Source: Aquabacterium sp. (GTDB lineage Bacteria; Pseudomonadota; Gammaproteobacteria; Burkholderiales; Burkholderiaceae_C). Taken from it: a stretch of 64,000 nt of DNA. This document shows, piece by piece, positions 1 to 6,565 of the stretch. The position numbers and the translations under genes were made by a program. Each line of letters begins with the position of its first letter. Within the stretch, counting starts at the first letter, position 1. The stretch is from positions 23,341 through 87,340 of the forward strand of contig NZ_JACRAH010000027.1 in NCBI RefSeq assembly GCF_016234775.1. The letters are read 5' to 3'. Below the pieces are notes generated by a model. It saw only the letters and a list, made by a program, of their open reading frames with translations. It made no database searches and had not been told where the DNA came from.

Positions 1-1
1 G

Positions 2-91
2 CAACTGCGTCTGGATGCCCTGGATAGCCATTTTCCTGTGCGCTCATCCGTCCGCGAAGAAGCTCGCTCATCCCGAGTGACGACCTGGTAA
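2..91 (+). CDS. possible 3' end of a gene cut by the window edge
   Basis: Frame 2 is open from the window edge to a TAA at 89-91 and would encode 29 residues ending SSRVTTW. It is rich in Arg, Ser and Glu and carries no motif I recognise. Frame 3 is also open for a similar distance (TGA at 78-80) but gives an unlikely composition, so frame 2 is preferred. If real, this is the last part of a plus-strand gene upstream of the dehydrogenase at 169. The sequence is too short to assign a function or to be sure it is coding. Confidence 0.3.
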   Translation, partial: QLRLDALDSHFPVRSSVREEARSSRVTTW

Positions 92-168
92 AGACACAAA
101 TCTTGCCCCTTGCCGGGCGAGATCGTTGTCAACCGTAGCAAAATGAAGGCTGGACTGCAATCAGCCCC

Positions 169-1176
169 ATGAACATCATCATCCTGGACGACTACCAAGA
201 CGCCGTCCGCAAACTGCACTGTGCATCCAAGCTGGATGGCCTTGCCGCCAAAGTCTTCACCAACACTGTCAAAGGGACAGGCCAGTTGGCAGTGCGCCTT
301 CGAGACGCCGAAGCCCTCGTGCTGATACGCGAGCGCACCCACTTTCCGAAGTCATTGCTCGACAAGCTACCCAAACTCAGGCTGATCTGCCAGACTGGCC
401 CGGTGGGGAGCCACATTGACATCGACGCCTGCTCGCAACGAGGCATCGCCGTGGCAGAGGGCCTGGGCTCGCCCTATGCGCCCGCTGAGCTGACCTGGGC
501 GCTCGTGATGGCGGCCATGCGCAGACTGCCCCAATACATTGGCAACCTCAAACATGGCGCGTGGCAGCAATCCGGGCTGAAGTCGGCGTCCATGCCAGTG
601 AATTTTGGCCTGGGCATGTTGCTGCGGGGCAAGACGCTGGGCGTCTGGGGTTATGGGCGCGTCGGCCAACTCGTGGCAGGTTACGGCAAGGCGTTCGGCA
701 TGCATGTGACCGTGTGGGGCAGCGAAGCGTCAAGGGCACGTGCGCAGGCCGACGGCTACATCCCTGCCCCTACGCGGGAAGCCTTTTTTGAGGCTTGCGA
801 CGTGCTGAGCCTGCATCTGCGCCTCAATGACAGCACGAGGAATCTCATCAAGCTGGAAGATCTCAGCAGAATGAAACCGACCTCGCTGCTGGTCAATACA
901 TCGCGCGCGGAGTTGATCGACGATGGCGCCCTCGTGGCAGCACTCAATCGGGGGAGACCAGGACTGGCAGCCGTGGATGTGTTCGAGAGCGAGCCCATTA
1001 TGCAAGGACACCCGTTGCTGCGGCTGGAAAACGCCGTGTGCACACCACATATCGGCTTTGTCGAGCAAGACAACTACGAGCAGTTGTTCAGTACGGCCTT
1101 TGACAACCTCCTGAACTTTCTTGCGGGCACACCGACGAACATCGTCAACCCGGACGCGCTTCGCGTTCATCACTGA
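169..1176 (+). CDS. D-isomer specific 2-hydroxyacid dehydrogenase family protein
   Basis: A 335-residue NAD(P)-dependent dehydrogenase of the D-2-hydroxyacid family, which interconverts 2-oxoacids and D-2-hydroxyacids in the cytoplasm. The Rossmann glycine motif GYGRVG is near residue 165. The catalytic triad is visible: Arg in NTSRAELID, Glu in FESEPI and His in TPHIGF. Length fits the family. The ATG at 169 is the first in frame; no strong ribosome binding site precedes it. An MFS transporter begins 12-45 nt downstream on the same strand, so the two are probably co-transcribed, and uptake plus oxidation or reduction of an organic acid is a reasonable inference. The substrate cannot be read from the sequence. 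Phosphoglycerate dehydrogenase (SerA) is less likely because there is no C-terminal ACT domain. Confidence 0.88.
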   Translation: MNIIILDDYQDAVRKLHCASKLDGLAAKVFTNTVKGTGQLAVRLRDAEALVLIRERTHFPKSLLDKLPKLRLICQTGPVGSHIDIDACSQRGIAVAEGLGSPYAPAELTWALVMAAMRRLPQYIGNLKHGAWQQSGLKSASMPVNFGLGMLLRGKTLGVWGYGRVGQLVAGYGKAFGMHVTVWGSEASRARAQADGYIPAPTREAFFEACDVLSLHLRLNDSTRNLIKLEDLSRMKPTSLLVNTSRAELIDDGALVAALNRGRPGLAAVDVFESEPIMQGHPLLRLENAVCTPHIGFVEQDNYEQLFSTAFDNLLNFLAGTPTNIVNPDALRVHH

Positions 1177-1221
1177 GGCCCCTCGCGCTTGGAGCTTGAA
1201 CGTACCCTGCCCCGCCAGGAC

Positions 1222-2394
1222 ATGAATGCGGCGCGCTGGGCGTTGCTGGCCGGCAATTTTGTGATCGGATGCGGCGTCATGGTGGTGGGTGGTGCACTCA
1301 ATGACCTGACCAGATCACTGAACATCAGCGTCACACAGGGTGGTCATCTGATTGCCATTGCGGCCGTGATGATGGGGGTGGGGGCGCCGTTGCTGGCAGC
1401 CGCTGTGGCACACATGGATCGGCGCAAGTTGCTCACCTGGGCCATGCTCTGGTATTCACTTGGGCATGCGCTGTGCGCATTGGCACCCAACTACGAGTGG
1501 CTGTGGCCCGTGCGGGCCTTGACCGTGTTGTCTGCAGCCGTGTTCACCCCCCAGGCTGCCGCCACCATGGGCTTCATGAGCACGCCCGCGCACAGGGGGC
1601 GCCACATCACTTTTGTATTCATGGGCTGGTCGGTAGCCTCTGTTGCGGGCATGCCGATGACCGCCTGGATAGGCGAGCGCATGGGATGGCGCCTGGCCAT
1701 GATGTTGGTCGCTGCAGGCGGGCTGCTTGCCGCCTGGATGGTGCACAAGAGCCTGCCAGCCGGTATCCGCCCGCCAGCCTTGTCGATGCGTGCGTGGCGC
1801 AAGGTGTTTCGATCGCCGCTGTTGATGGCCGTGGTCCTGGTCACGGCCTTCCAGAGTGCAGGGCAATTCACGGTGCTGGCTTATGCTGCGCCCTTGTACA
1901 AATTTGAATTTGACGCCAACCCGGAACAGATCAGCATCATGTTTGCGTGGTTTGGTTGCCTTGCCCTGGCCGGCAATCTGATCCTGAACCGCGTGGTGGA
2001 CAAGATGGGGGCCGCGCCGGCCGTCACGATCACGCTCAGCATGATGGTGGTCAGCTTGCTGGCCTGGCCGCTTGGCCACACCCTGCCCTTGCTGGCTTTG
2101 GTCCTCGTTCCATGGGCCTTGAGCGGGTTTGCCGCCAACTCGGGGCAGCAGGCACGATTGGGCGGCCTGTCACCGCGCCTGGCACCCGCCTTGATGGCCT
2201 TGAATACGTCGGCCATTTACCTGGGCCACGCCGTTGGCGCATCAGGTGGGGGCTGGTTGCTGACCCACCATGGCTACGGACAGCTTCACTGGTTGGGCCT
2301 CGCCCTGATGCTCGTCGCCTGGGCCCTGAGTTGGTGGGCCCAGAAGATGTCCCTCCCACGAAGCGCCTTTGACACGCCCCCTCAAGGGGGCTGA
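1222..2394 (+). CDS. MFS transporter (DHA1-like)
   Basis: An inner-membrane major facilitator superfamily permease of 390 residues with about twelve hydrophobic segments. The loop between helices 2 and 3 carries AAAVAHMDRRKLL, a degenerate form of the MFS A-motif, and the centre has the usual cytoplasmic gap before a second bundle of six helices. Length and short termini are typical of the DHA1 drug/metabolite efflux group. An in-frame TTG at 1189, 12 nt after the preceding stop, would add 11 residues. I prefer the ATG at 1222 because it leaves the short N-terminus usual for this group, but the choice is uncertain. It follows the 2-hydroxyacid dehydrogenase closely, suggesting shared transcription. 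Substrate unknown. Confidence 0.85.
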   Translation: MNAARWALLAGNFVIGCGVMVVGGALNDLTRSLNISVTQGGHLIAIAAVMMGVGAPLLAAAVAHMDRRKLLTWAMLWYSLGHALCALAPNYEWLWPVRALTVLSAAVFTPQAAATMGFMSTPAHRGRHITFVFMGWSVASVAGMPMTAWIGERMGWRLAMMLVAAGGLLAAWMVHKSLPAGIRPPALSMRAWRKVFRSPLLMAVVLVTAFQSAGQFTVLAYAAPLYKFEFDANPEQISIMFAWFGCLALAGNLILNRVVDKMGAAPAVTITLSMMVVSLLAWPLGHTLPLLALVLVPWALSGFAANSGQQARLGGLSPRLAPALMALNTSAIYLGHAVGASGGGWLLTHHGYGQLHWLGLALMLVAWALSWWAQKMSLPRSAFDTPPQGG

Positions 2395-2494
2395 GCCTGG
2401 AAAGGGAAGGGGCAAGGCTTCAGCCCTGGTGCGACCTGCGAGACACGCCAGCGGACTGGCGTAGCTGGATTTCTGTGGCGGCCGCTGGGTCGCT

Positions 2495-3232
2495 TCAAGT
2501 CAAACGCTGACGGCGCGCCTCGTACAGGCAGACGCCACTGGCCACGGATACGTTCAGACTGGACACGCCGCCCATCATCGGGATGCTGACCAGTTCGTCG
2601 CAGTGCTTGCGGGTCAACTGCCTCATGCCCGAGCCTTCCGCGCCAAGCACCAAGGCAACGGGCCCCTTGAAGTCACGACCTTCGTAGAGGCTGTGCGGCG
2701 CATCGTCGGAGGTGCCGATGATCCAGATGTCACGTTCCTTGAGTTCGGTCAGCGTGCGCGCCAGGTTCGTCACCATGAAGTAAGGCACGGTTTCAGCAGC
2801 GCCGCTGGCCACTTTGGCCACCGTGGCGTTCACACCCACGGCGTGATCTTTGGGCGCAATCACGGCATGTGCCCCAGCACCATCGGCCACGCGCAGGCAG
2901 GCCCCCAGATTGTGCGGATCGGTCACGCCATCCAGCACCAGCAACAAGGCAGGCTCGGTCAAAGAATCCAGCAAGTCATCCAGTGAATTGCTTTGCTGAA
3001 TGGCCTCCACACGCGCCACAACGCCTTGGTGGCGATGCGTGCCCGCCAGCTTCTGCAACTTGTCGTCATCGCTGTCGATGACCTTGAGGCCGGCTTCTTC
3101 GGCCTTGGCCAGAAACTGCTTCATGCGTTGATCGCGGCGAGACGCGTCAACGTGCAGTTCACGAATGGATTTGGGCGCGACCTTCAGGCGCACCGAGACG
3201 GCATGGAAGCCAAATAGCAGTTTCAGACTCAT
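2495..3232 (-). CDS. rlmB: 23S rRNA (guanosine-2'-O-)-methyltransferase RlmB
   Basis: A 245-residue SpoU/TrmH-family (SPOUT) methyltransferase. RlmB 2'-O-methylates G2251 in the peptidyl-transferase P-loop of 23S rRNA using S-adenosylmethionine. The N-terminal substrate-binding domain starts with [12 protein letters not shown], and the C-terminal knot domain shows the three SpoU motifs: [28 protein letters not shown], and [19 protein letters not shown]. Length matches RlmB rather than TrmL. It ends tail-to-tail with the MFS gene and lies 21 nt downstream of the ABC ATPase gene on the same strand, so the two may form a transcription unit. No terminator with a T tract is evident after its stop. 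Confidence 0.93.
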   Translation of the reverse strand: MSLKLLFGFHAVSVRLKVAPKSIRELHVDASRRDQRMKQFLAKAEEAGLKVIDSDDDKLQKLAGTHRHQGVVARVEAIQQSNSLDDLLDSLTEPALLLVLDGVTDPHNLGACLRVADGAGAHAVIAPKDHAVGVNATVAKVASGAAETVPYFMVTNLARTLTELKERDIWIIGTSDDAPHSLYEGRDFKGPVALVLGAEGSGMRQLTRKHCDELVSIPMMGGVSSLNVSVASGVCLYEARRQRLT

Positions 3233-3253
3233 GCCGGCATCCTAACCGCTGAA

Positions 3254-3961
3254 TCAGGGCGCGACCTGCCCGGCACTGATGCGAAGCTGGCTGTGGCAGC
3301 GCTGGGCGATCTGGCTATCGTGCGTCACCAGGATCAAGGTTGTGCCGTTTTCGCGGTTGAGGTCAAACATGAGGTCCATGATGGCCTGCCCAGTGGCGTG
3401 ATCCAGGCTGCCCGTGGGCTCGTCGGCCATGAGGATGTCCGGGTGCATGACGAAGGCACGTGCCAGGGCCACACGTTGCTGCTCGCCACCGGACAACAAG
3501 GCAGGCCGATGCCGCAATCTGCCACCCAGGCCGACACGCTCCAACATGGCCGAGGCCTTGGAGCGCGCATCCTTGTCGCCACGCAACTCCATGGGCAGCA
3601 TCACGTTTTCAAGCGCAGACAAATGCGAAATGAGTTGAAAGCTCTGAAAGACGAAGCCCACGTGGCGGGCGCGGTGAGCCGCCCGCTCGTCCTCATTGAG
3701 TTCGAACAGACTTCGGCCGCACATGAGCACCTCGCCGCTGCTGGGCACATCCAACCCGGCCAGCAAGGACAGCAAGGTGCTCTTGCCCGAGCCAGATGCC
3801 CCAACGATGGCCAGTGACTCCCCTGCCGGCACGGTCATCGTGATGTTGTGCAAAATGGCCAAAGGGCCACCCGAATCGGCCACGACCTTGCTCAGATCTC
3901 GTGTCACGATGGCGGGCGCCGCAGTGGCGATGTGAGTAGATTCCGAAGACGACATGGGCAT
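3254..3961 (-). CDS. ABC transporter ATP-binding protein, YbbA/LolD-like
   Basis: A 235-residue single-domain ABC ATPase of the MacB/LolD/YbbA class. Visible motifs are Walker A GASGSGKST (about residue 55), signature LSGGEQQRVALARA, Walker B ILMADEPTGSLD, and the switch His in VTHDSQ. In Escherichia coli the equivalent ybbA is divergent from tesA and is followed by its permease gene ybbP. Here the divergent TesA-type gene is present, but the next gene downstream is rlmB and no permease gene lies nearby. Its 5' end overlaps the longest reading of the esterase by 8 nt. The transported substrate is unknown; export of lipids or lipoproteins is only a family-level guess. Confidence 0.88.
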   Translation of the reverse strand: MPMSSSESTHIATAAPAIVTRDLSKVVADSGGPLAILHNITMTVPAGESLAIVGASGSGKSTLLSLLAGLDVPSSGEVLMCGRSLFELNEDERAAHRARHVGFVFQSFQLISHLSALENVMLPMELRGDKDARSKASAMLERVGLGGRLRHRPALLSGGEQQRVALARAFVMHPDILMADEPTGSLDHATGQAIMDLMFDLNRENGTTLILVTHDSQIAQRCHSQLRISAGQVAP

Positions 3962-3989
3962 GAACGAATTGAGGCTTTCTGCGCTAACA

Positions 3990-4643
3990 ATGAATCAGAT
4001 CAAGACCAACTGTACGCGACGCGGGATTCTCATTGCAGTAGCAGGCTTTTGGGCCGCGTGCCATGGCGCACTCGCCGCGCCCGGCAAGGCTGCCTCCATT
4101 CTGGTTATGGGGGACAGTTTGTCAGCGGAATATGGTTTGCCCAGAGGCACTGGTTGGGTGGCGTTGCTGCAGGCCAGATTCAAGGCTCATGGCGTGCCAG
4201 GGGACGTCATCAATGCCAGCATCAGTGGCGAAACCACATCTGGCGGACTGACGCGCCTGGCACCGCTGCTCAAGCAGCATCAGCCTACGCATGTGGTGAT
4301 CGAACTGGGCGCCAATGATGCGCTGCGCGGGCTGCCACTCAAGAGCAGTCAGGCCAATCTGCAGGCCATGATCACGCTCAGCCAACAAGCCGGCGCCAAA
4401 GTGCTGTTGATCGGGATGATGGTGCCGCCCAACTACGGCAAGCGTTACGCGGATGACTTCCAGAGTATGTTCCCCAGCCTGGCGCGGGCTCATCACACGG
4501 CGCTGGTACCTTTTCTGCTCAAGGGGATTGCCGACAGGCCCGATGCACGCGACTGGTTTCAGGCGGACGGTATCCATCCGCTGCCCAAAGGGCACCCGAT
4601 CATGTTGGATCAGGTGTGGGTGGCGCTCAAGCCGCAACTGTGA
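3990..4643 (+). CDS. tesA: TesA-like SGNH-fold arylesterase/lysophospholipase
   Basis: A secreted or periplasmic SGNH hydrolase resembling thioesterase I/lysophospholipase L1 (TesA). The four family blocks are present: GDSLS with the nucleophilic Ser, the block II Gly in ISGET, GANDALRG with the oxyanion Asn, and the catalytic Asp/His in DGIHP near the C-terminus. Residues up to about GALA form a hydrophobic leader after a Lys/Arg-rich start (CTRRG), suggesting export. The ATG at 3990 gives 217 residues and separates it from the divergent ABC ATPase. The upstream in-frame ATG at 3954 would give 229 residues and overlap that gene's start. It faces phaR tail-to-tail, with stops 7 nt apart. Confidence 0.86.
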   Translation: MNQIKTNCTRRGILIAVAGFWAACHGALAAPGKAASILVMGDSLSAEYGLPRGTGWVALLQARFKAHGVPGDVINASISGETTSGGLTRLAPLLKQHQPTHVVIELGANDALRGLPLKSSQANLQAMITLSQQAGAKVLLIGMMVPPNYGKRYADDFQSMFPSLARAHHTALVPFLLKGIADRPDARDWFQADGIHPLPKGHPIMLDQVWVALKPQL

Positions 4644-4649
4644 GGCGAC

Positions 4650-5225
4650 TTACTTCTTGGGTGTCAGCCCGGCGCCCAGATTGCCCATGAGGGTCTCGGC
4701 CTGCTTGCTCATCTGATCCTGCATCTGGGTGAACATCTGGCGCGACTGCTCGATGTAGCCGCCCATGAAGTTCTGCATCAGCGGATTCTGCAGGTTGATC
4801 ACCGAGTTTTCAGTAAGCCGGGACTGCAGATCAATGAACGACTGGATGTTCTTTTCCAGGTAGTTGCCCATCAGCCCCTGCATGGTGTGCCCATAGAAGC
4901 GGATGATCTGGGCCAGGGCCTGGGTGGAGAACATGGGCACACCCGCCGTTTCTTCTTCCAGGATGATCTGGAGCAGGATGCTGCGCGTCAGGTCCTCCCC
5001 GGACTTGGCATCCAGCACCACGAAGTGCTCGCAGGCCATCACCATGTCCTTTACGTCGGACAAGGTGATGTAGCTGCTGGTACGGGTGTCATAGAGTCGC
5101 CGATTGGGGTACTTCTTGATGACGCGTAAGCCGGCTTTGGCCGCAGCCTCAGGAGATTCGTCCGTCGGTGGCAGTGCATCGCTCTCGTCAGCTTGTGTGC
5201 GGCGACTTTTGGGGGCTGCGCTCAT
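4650..5225 (-). CDS. phaR: polyhydroxyalkanoate synthesis repressor PhaR
   Basis: A 191-residue transcriptional repressor of PHB granule genes. The N-terminal DNA-binding domain (about residues 30-95) has the diagnostic IKKYPNRRLYDTRTSSYI block and continues through DVKDMVMACEHFVVLDAKSG. The central and C-terminal part (FSTQALAQIIRFYGHTMQG onwards) is the PHB-accumulation regulatory domain. PhaR represses phasin genes and its own gene, and is titrated off DNA by PHB. I chose the ATG at 5225 because AAGGAG precedes it by 8 nt. Earlier in-frame ATGs, up to 5303, would add an unrelated Cys-containing leader. A palindrome, TGCAACTATTGCA, lies about 54 nt upstream. The bdhA gene elsewhere in the window fits PHB metabolism in this organism. 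Confidence 0.93.
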   Translation of the reverse strand: MSAAPKSRRTQADESDALPPTDESPEAAAKAGLRVIKKYPNRRLYDTRTSSYITLSDVKDMVMACEHFVVLDAKSGEDLTRSILLQIILEEETAGVPMFSTQALAQIIRFYGHTMQGLMGNYLEKNIQSFIDLQSRLTENSVINLQNPLMQNFMGGYIEQSRQMFTQMQDQMSKQAETLMGNLGAGLTPKK

Positions 5226-5250
5226 GTCCGTCTCCTTTGGAATGAAATGC

Positions 5251-5291
5251 ATTGTAGGAGCGGATTGAACCAGCCCGATGCAACTATTGCA
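5251..5291 (-). promoter_or_regulatory. candidate phaR promoter and operator palindrome
   Basis: On the minus strand, upstream of phaR, 5279-5291 reads TGCAATAGTTGCA, a perfect 5-bp inverted repeat around a 3-nt centre. A TACAAT hexamer, a good match to a sigma-70 -10 box, lies at 5251-5256, 26 nt before the chosen start. The palindrome sits about where the -35 region would be. PhaR proteins are known to autoregulate and to bind TGC-containing sites, so this is a plausible operator. The assignment is inference. Confidence 0.45.
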
Positions 5292-5324
5292 CTCCCGCAT
5301 CATCGGCTCGAAACCGAACGGCGT

Positions 5325-6275
5325 TCAGGGTGCCATCTGCGCACCAGGATCCGACAAACTCAGTGCAGCCAGGAGCAGGCCCTGAGCCGTCGCATGGAAG
5401 TCTGACGGCGGGTCTTCGGGCGGGAAATTCGAGGGCCAGAACTTGTGCCAGATCTGCCGGAAAACCCATGGCTGAAACCAATGTGGGGCGCCCTGAAACA
5501 TACGGTCCCCACTCCACCCCCCGTCCGCTCGCTGCTGCTCAAACACCTGCCTCAGCCAGACTGGCTTGACGGCTTGGGGCCCAGCCAGCCAGTAGAGCAT
5601 CAACACACGCTGAATGTAAGCGTCCTTGAAAACCGGGTCGAGGTGCATTTGTAGTCGCACGTCGGCAAGTAACTCTTCACGCAATGGCCCCGTGGCAGGC
5701 TTTACGGCGCACCCCATCTGGCGAGTCAACTCCACGCCCATCAGTTGATGCGTCGAGCAGACGTTGTCTCGACCGAAAACTTTGAGCGCCATCGGCCTGC
5801 AGGCATTGGCCTCCAGAAATTGCGTTGTAGTCTGCCCCTCCACGCCCAACTCGACCGGAGCGCAAGTCACTGCATGGTAAAAAAGCTTTTGATAAGGCGA
5901 CAGTTCGGCCAGCAATGCTGGGTCATGAACCACGGAGGCCTGAGGTTCGACCATCCTGCGCCAAGGTACAGTCTCATTGTCGCCGACGAATATCTGCCTC
6001 CTGGCGCGCTGCACAAGCTCCTTGAGGTATGGCTCATCCTGGTGTTCCGACGCCACACGCAGCATCCACCATAGTGCAGCATTGCCATCGCCGAGCACCT
6101 CGGCCTCATGGTTCTTGAACCAATTGAGCGCATGTTGGTAGGCCTGTCGCCGTTCAGTCATGCTCGGCGTCACGTCCGATCGATTGCCACGCCAGGCAAG
6201 CGCCCCCCAGATCAAAGCGAGCAGCAAGCCCCCCATTGCGGCGGCCATGCCTAACCTTCGGAACCACTTTCCCAT
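5325..6275 (-). CDS. hypothetical membrane-anchored protein
   Basis: I do not recognise this 316-residue protein. Residues 8-29 (AAAMGGLLLALIWGALAW) form one hydrophobic segment after a basic start (MGKWFRRL), so it is probably anchored in the inner membrane with the rest in the periplasm. The remainder is helical and Trp-rich. A DGGWSG motif near residue 250 followed by a terminal DFHATAQGLLLAALSL helix recalls the repeats of alpha/alpha-toroid proteins such as prenyltransferase and squalene-cyclase-like folds, though no catalytic DxDD is present. Four Cys are spaced through the central part (CAP, NAC, NVC, MGC) and could form disulfides. It lies upstream of phaR on the same strand with 99 nt between. 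Coding is supported by the long open frame and by the plausible topology. Confidence 0.7.
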   Translation of the reverse strand: MGKWFRRLGMAAAMGGLLLALIWGALAWRGNRSDVTPSMTERRQAYQHALNWFKNHEAEVLGDGNAALWWMLRVASEHQDEPYLKELVQRARRQIFVGDNETVPWRRMVEPQASVVHDPALLAELSPYQKLFYHAVTCAPVELGVEGQTTTQFLEANACRPMALKVFGRDNVCSTHQLMGVELTRQMGCAVKPATGPLREELLADVRLQMHLDPVFKDAYIQRVLMLYWLAGPQAVKPVWLRQVFEQQRADGGWSGDRMFQGAPHWFQPWVFRQIWHKFWPSNFPPEDPPSDFHATAQGLLLAALSLSDPGAQMAP

Positions 6276-6360
6276 TTCCCACCCCAGATTGAATGTCTGG
6301 GCAGCATTTTGAATGCAACGCAGACTTGCGCGTTGCCGACGTAAGCTGCGTACAGACGTA

Positions 6361-6385
6361 AAAAAACCGCCTTGTGAGCGGTTTT
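6361..6385 (-). terminator. rho-independent terminator after tRNA-Val
   Basis: On the minus strand this reads AAAACCGC, a 7-nt loop, then GCGGTTTTTT: a GC stem of 4 bp extended by 4 A-T pairs and followed by a T run. It lies about 85 nt past the 3' end of the tRNA-Val gene and before the hypothetical gene at 5325-6275, so it would end the relA/tRNA transcript. Confidence 0.75.
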
Positions 6386-6468
6386 CGGTTTTGCCAGCTA
6401 AACCCTTGGTAGGGACGCCGGAAGGGGGGTATCTGGCAATGACATTTTGTTCCCATCACTGAAAGTGA

Positions 6469-6545
6469 TGGTAGGCGCGATTGGATTCGAACCAACGACC
6501 CCCACCATGTCAAGGTGGTGCTCTAACCAACTGAGCTACGCGCCT
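6469..6545 (-). tRNA. tRNA-Val(GAC)
   Basis: The minus strand folds as a complete 77-nt cloverleaf: acceptor stem AGGCGCG/CGCGCCT, D-arm GCTC..GAGC, anticodon stem CCACC/GGTGG with loop TTGACAT (anticodon GAC, reading GUC valine codons), T-arm GTTGG-TTCGAAT-CCAAT, discriminator A and a genomically encoded CCA. It lies 20 nt downstream of relA on the same strand and is followed by a terminator-like hairpin. Confidence 0.96.
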
Positions 6546-6565
6546 GGAAGACCATGACTATAGCA

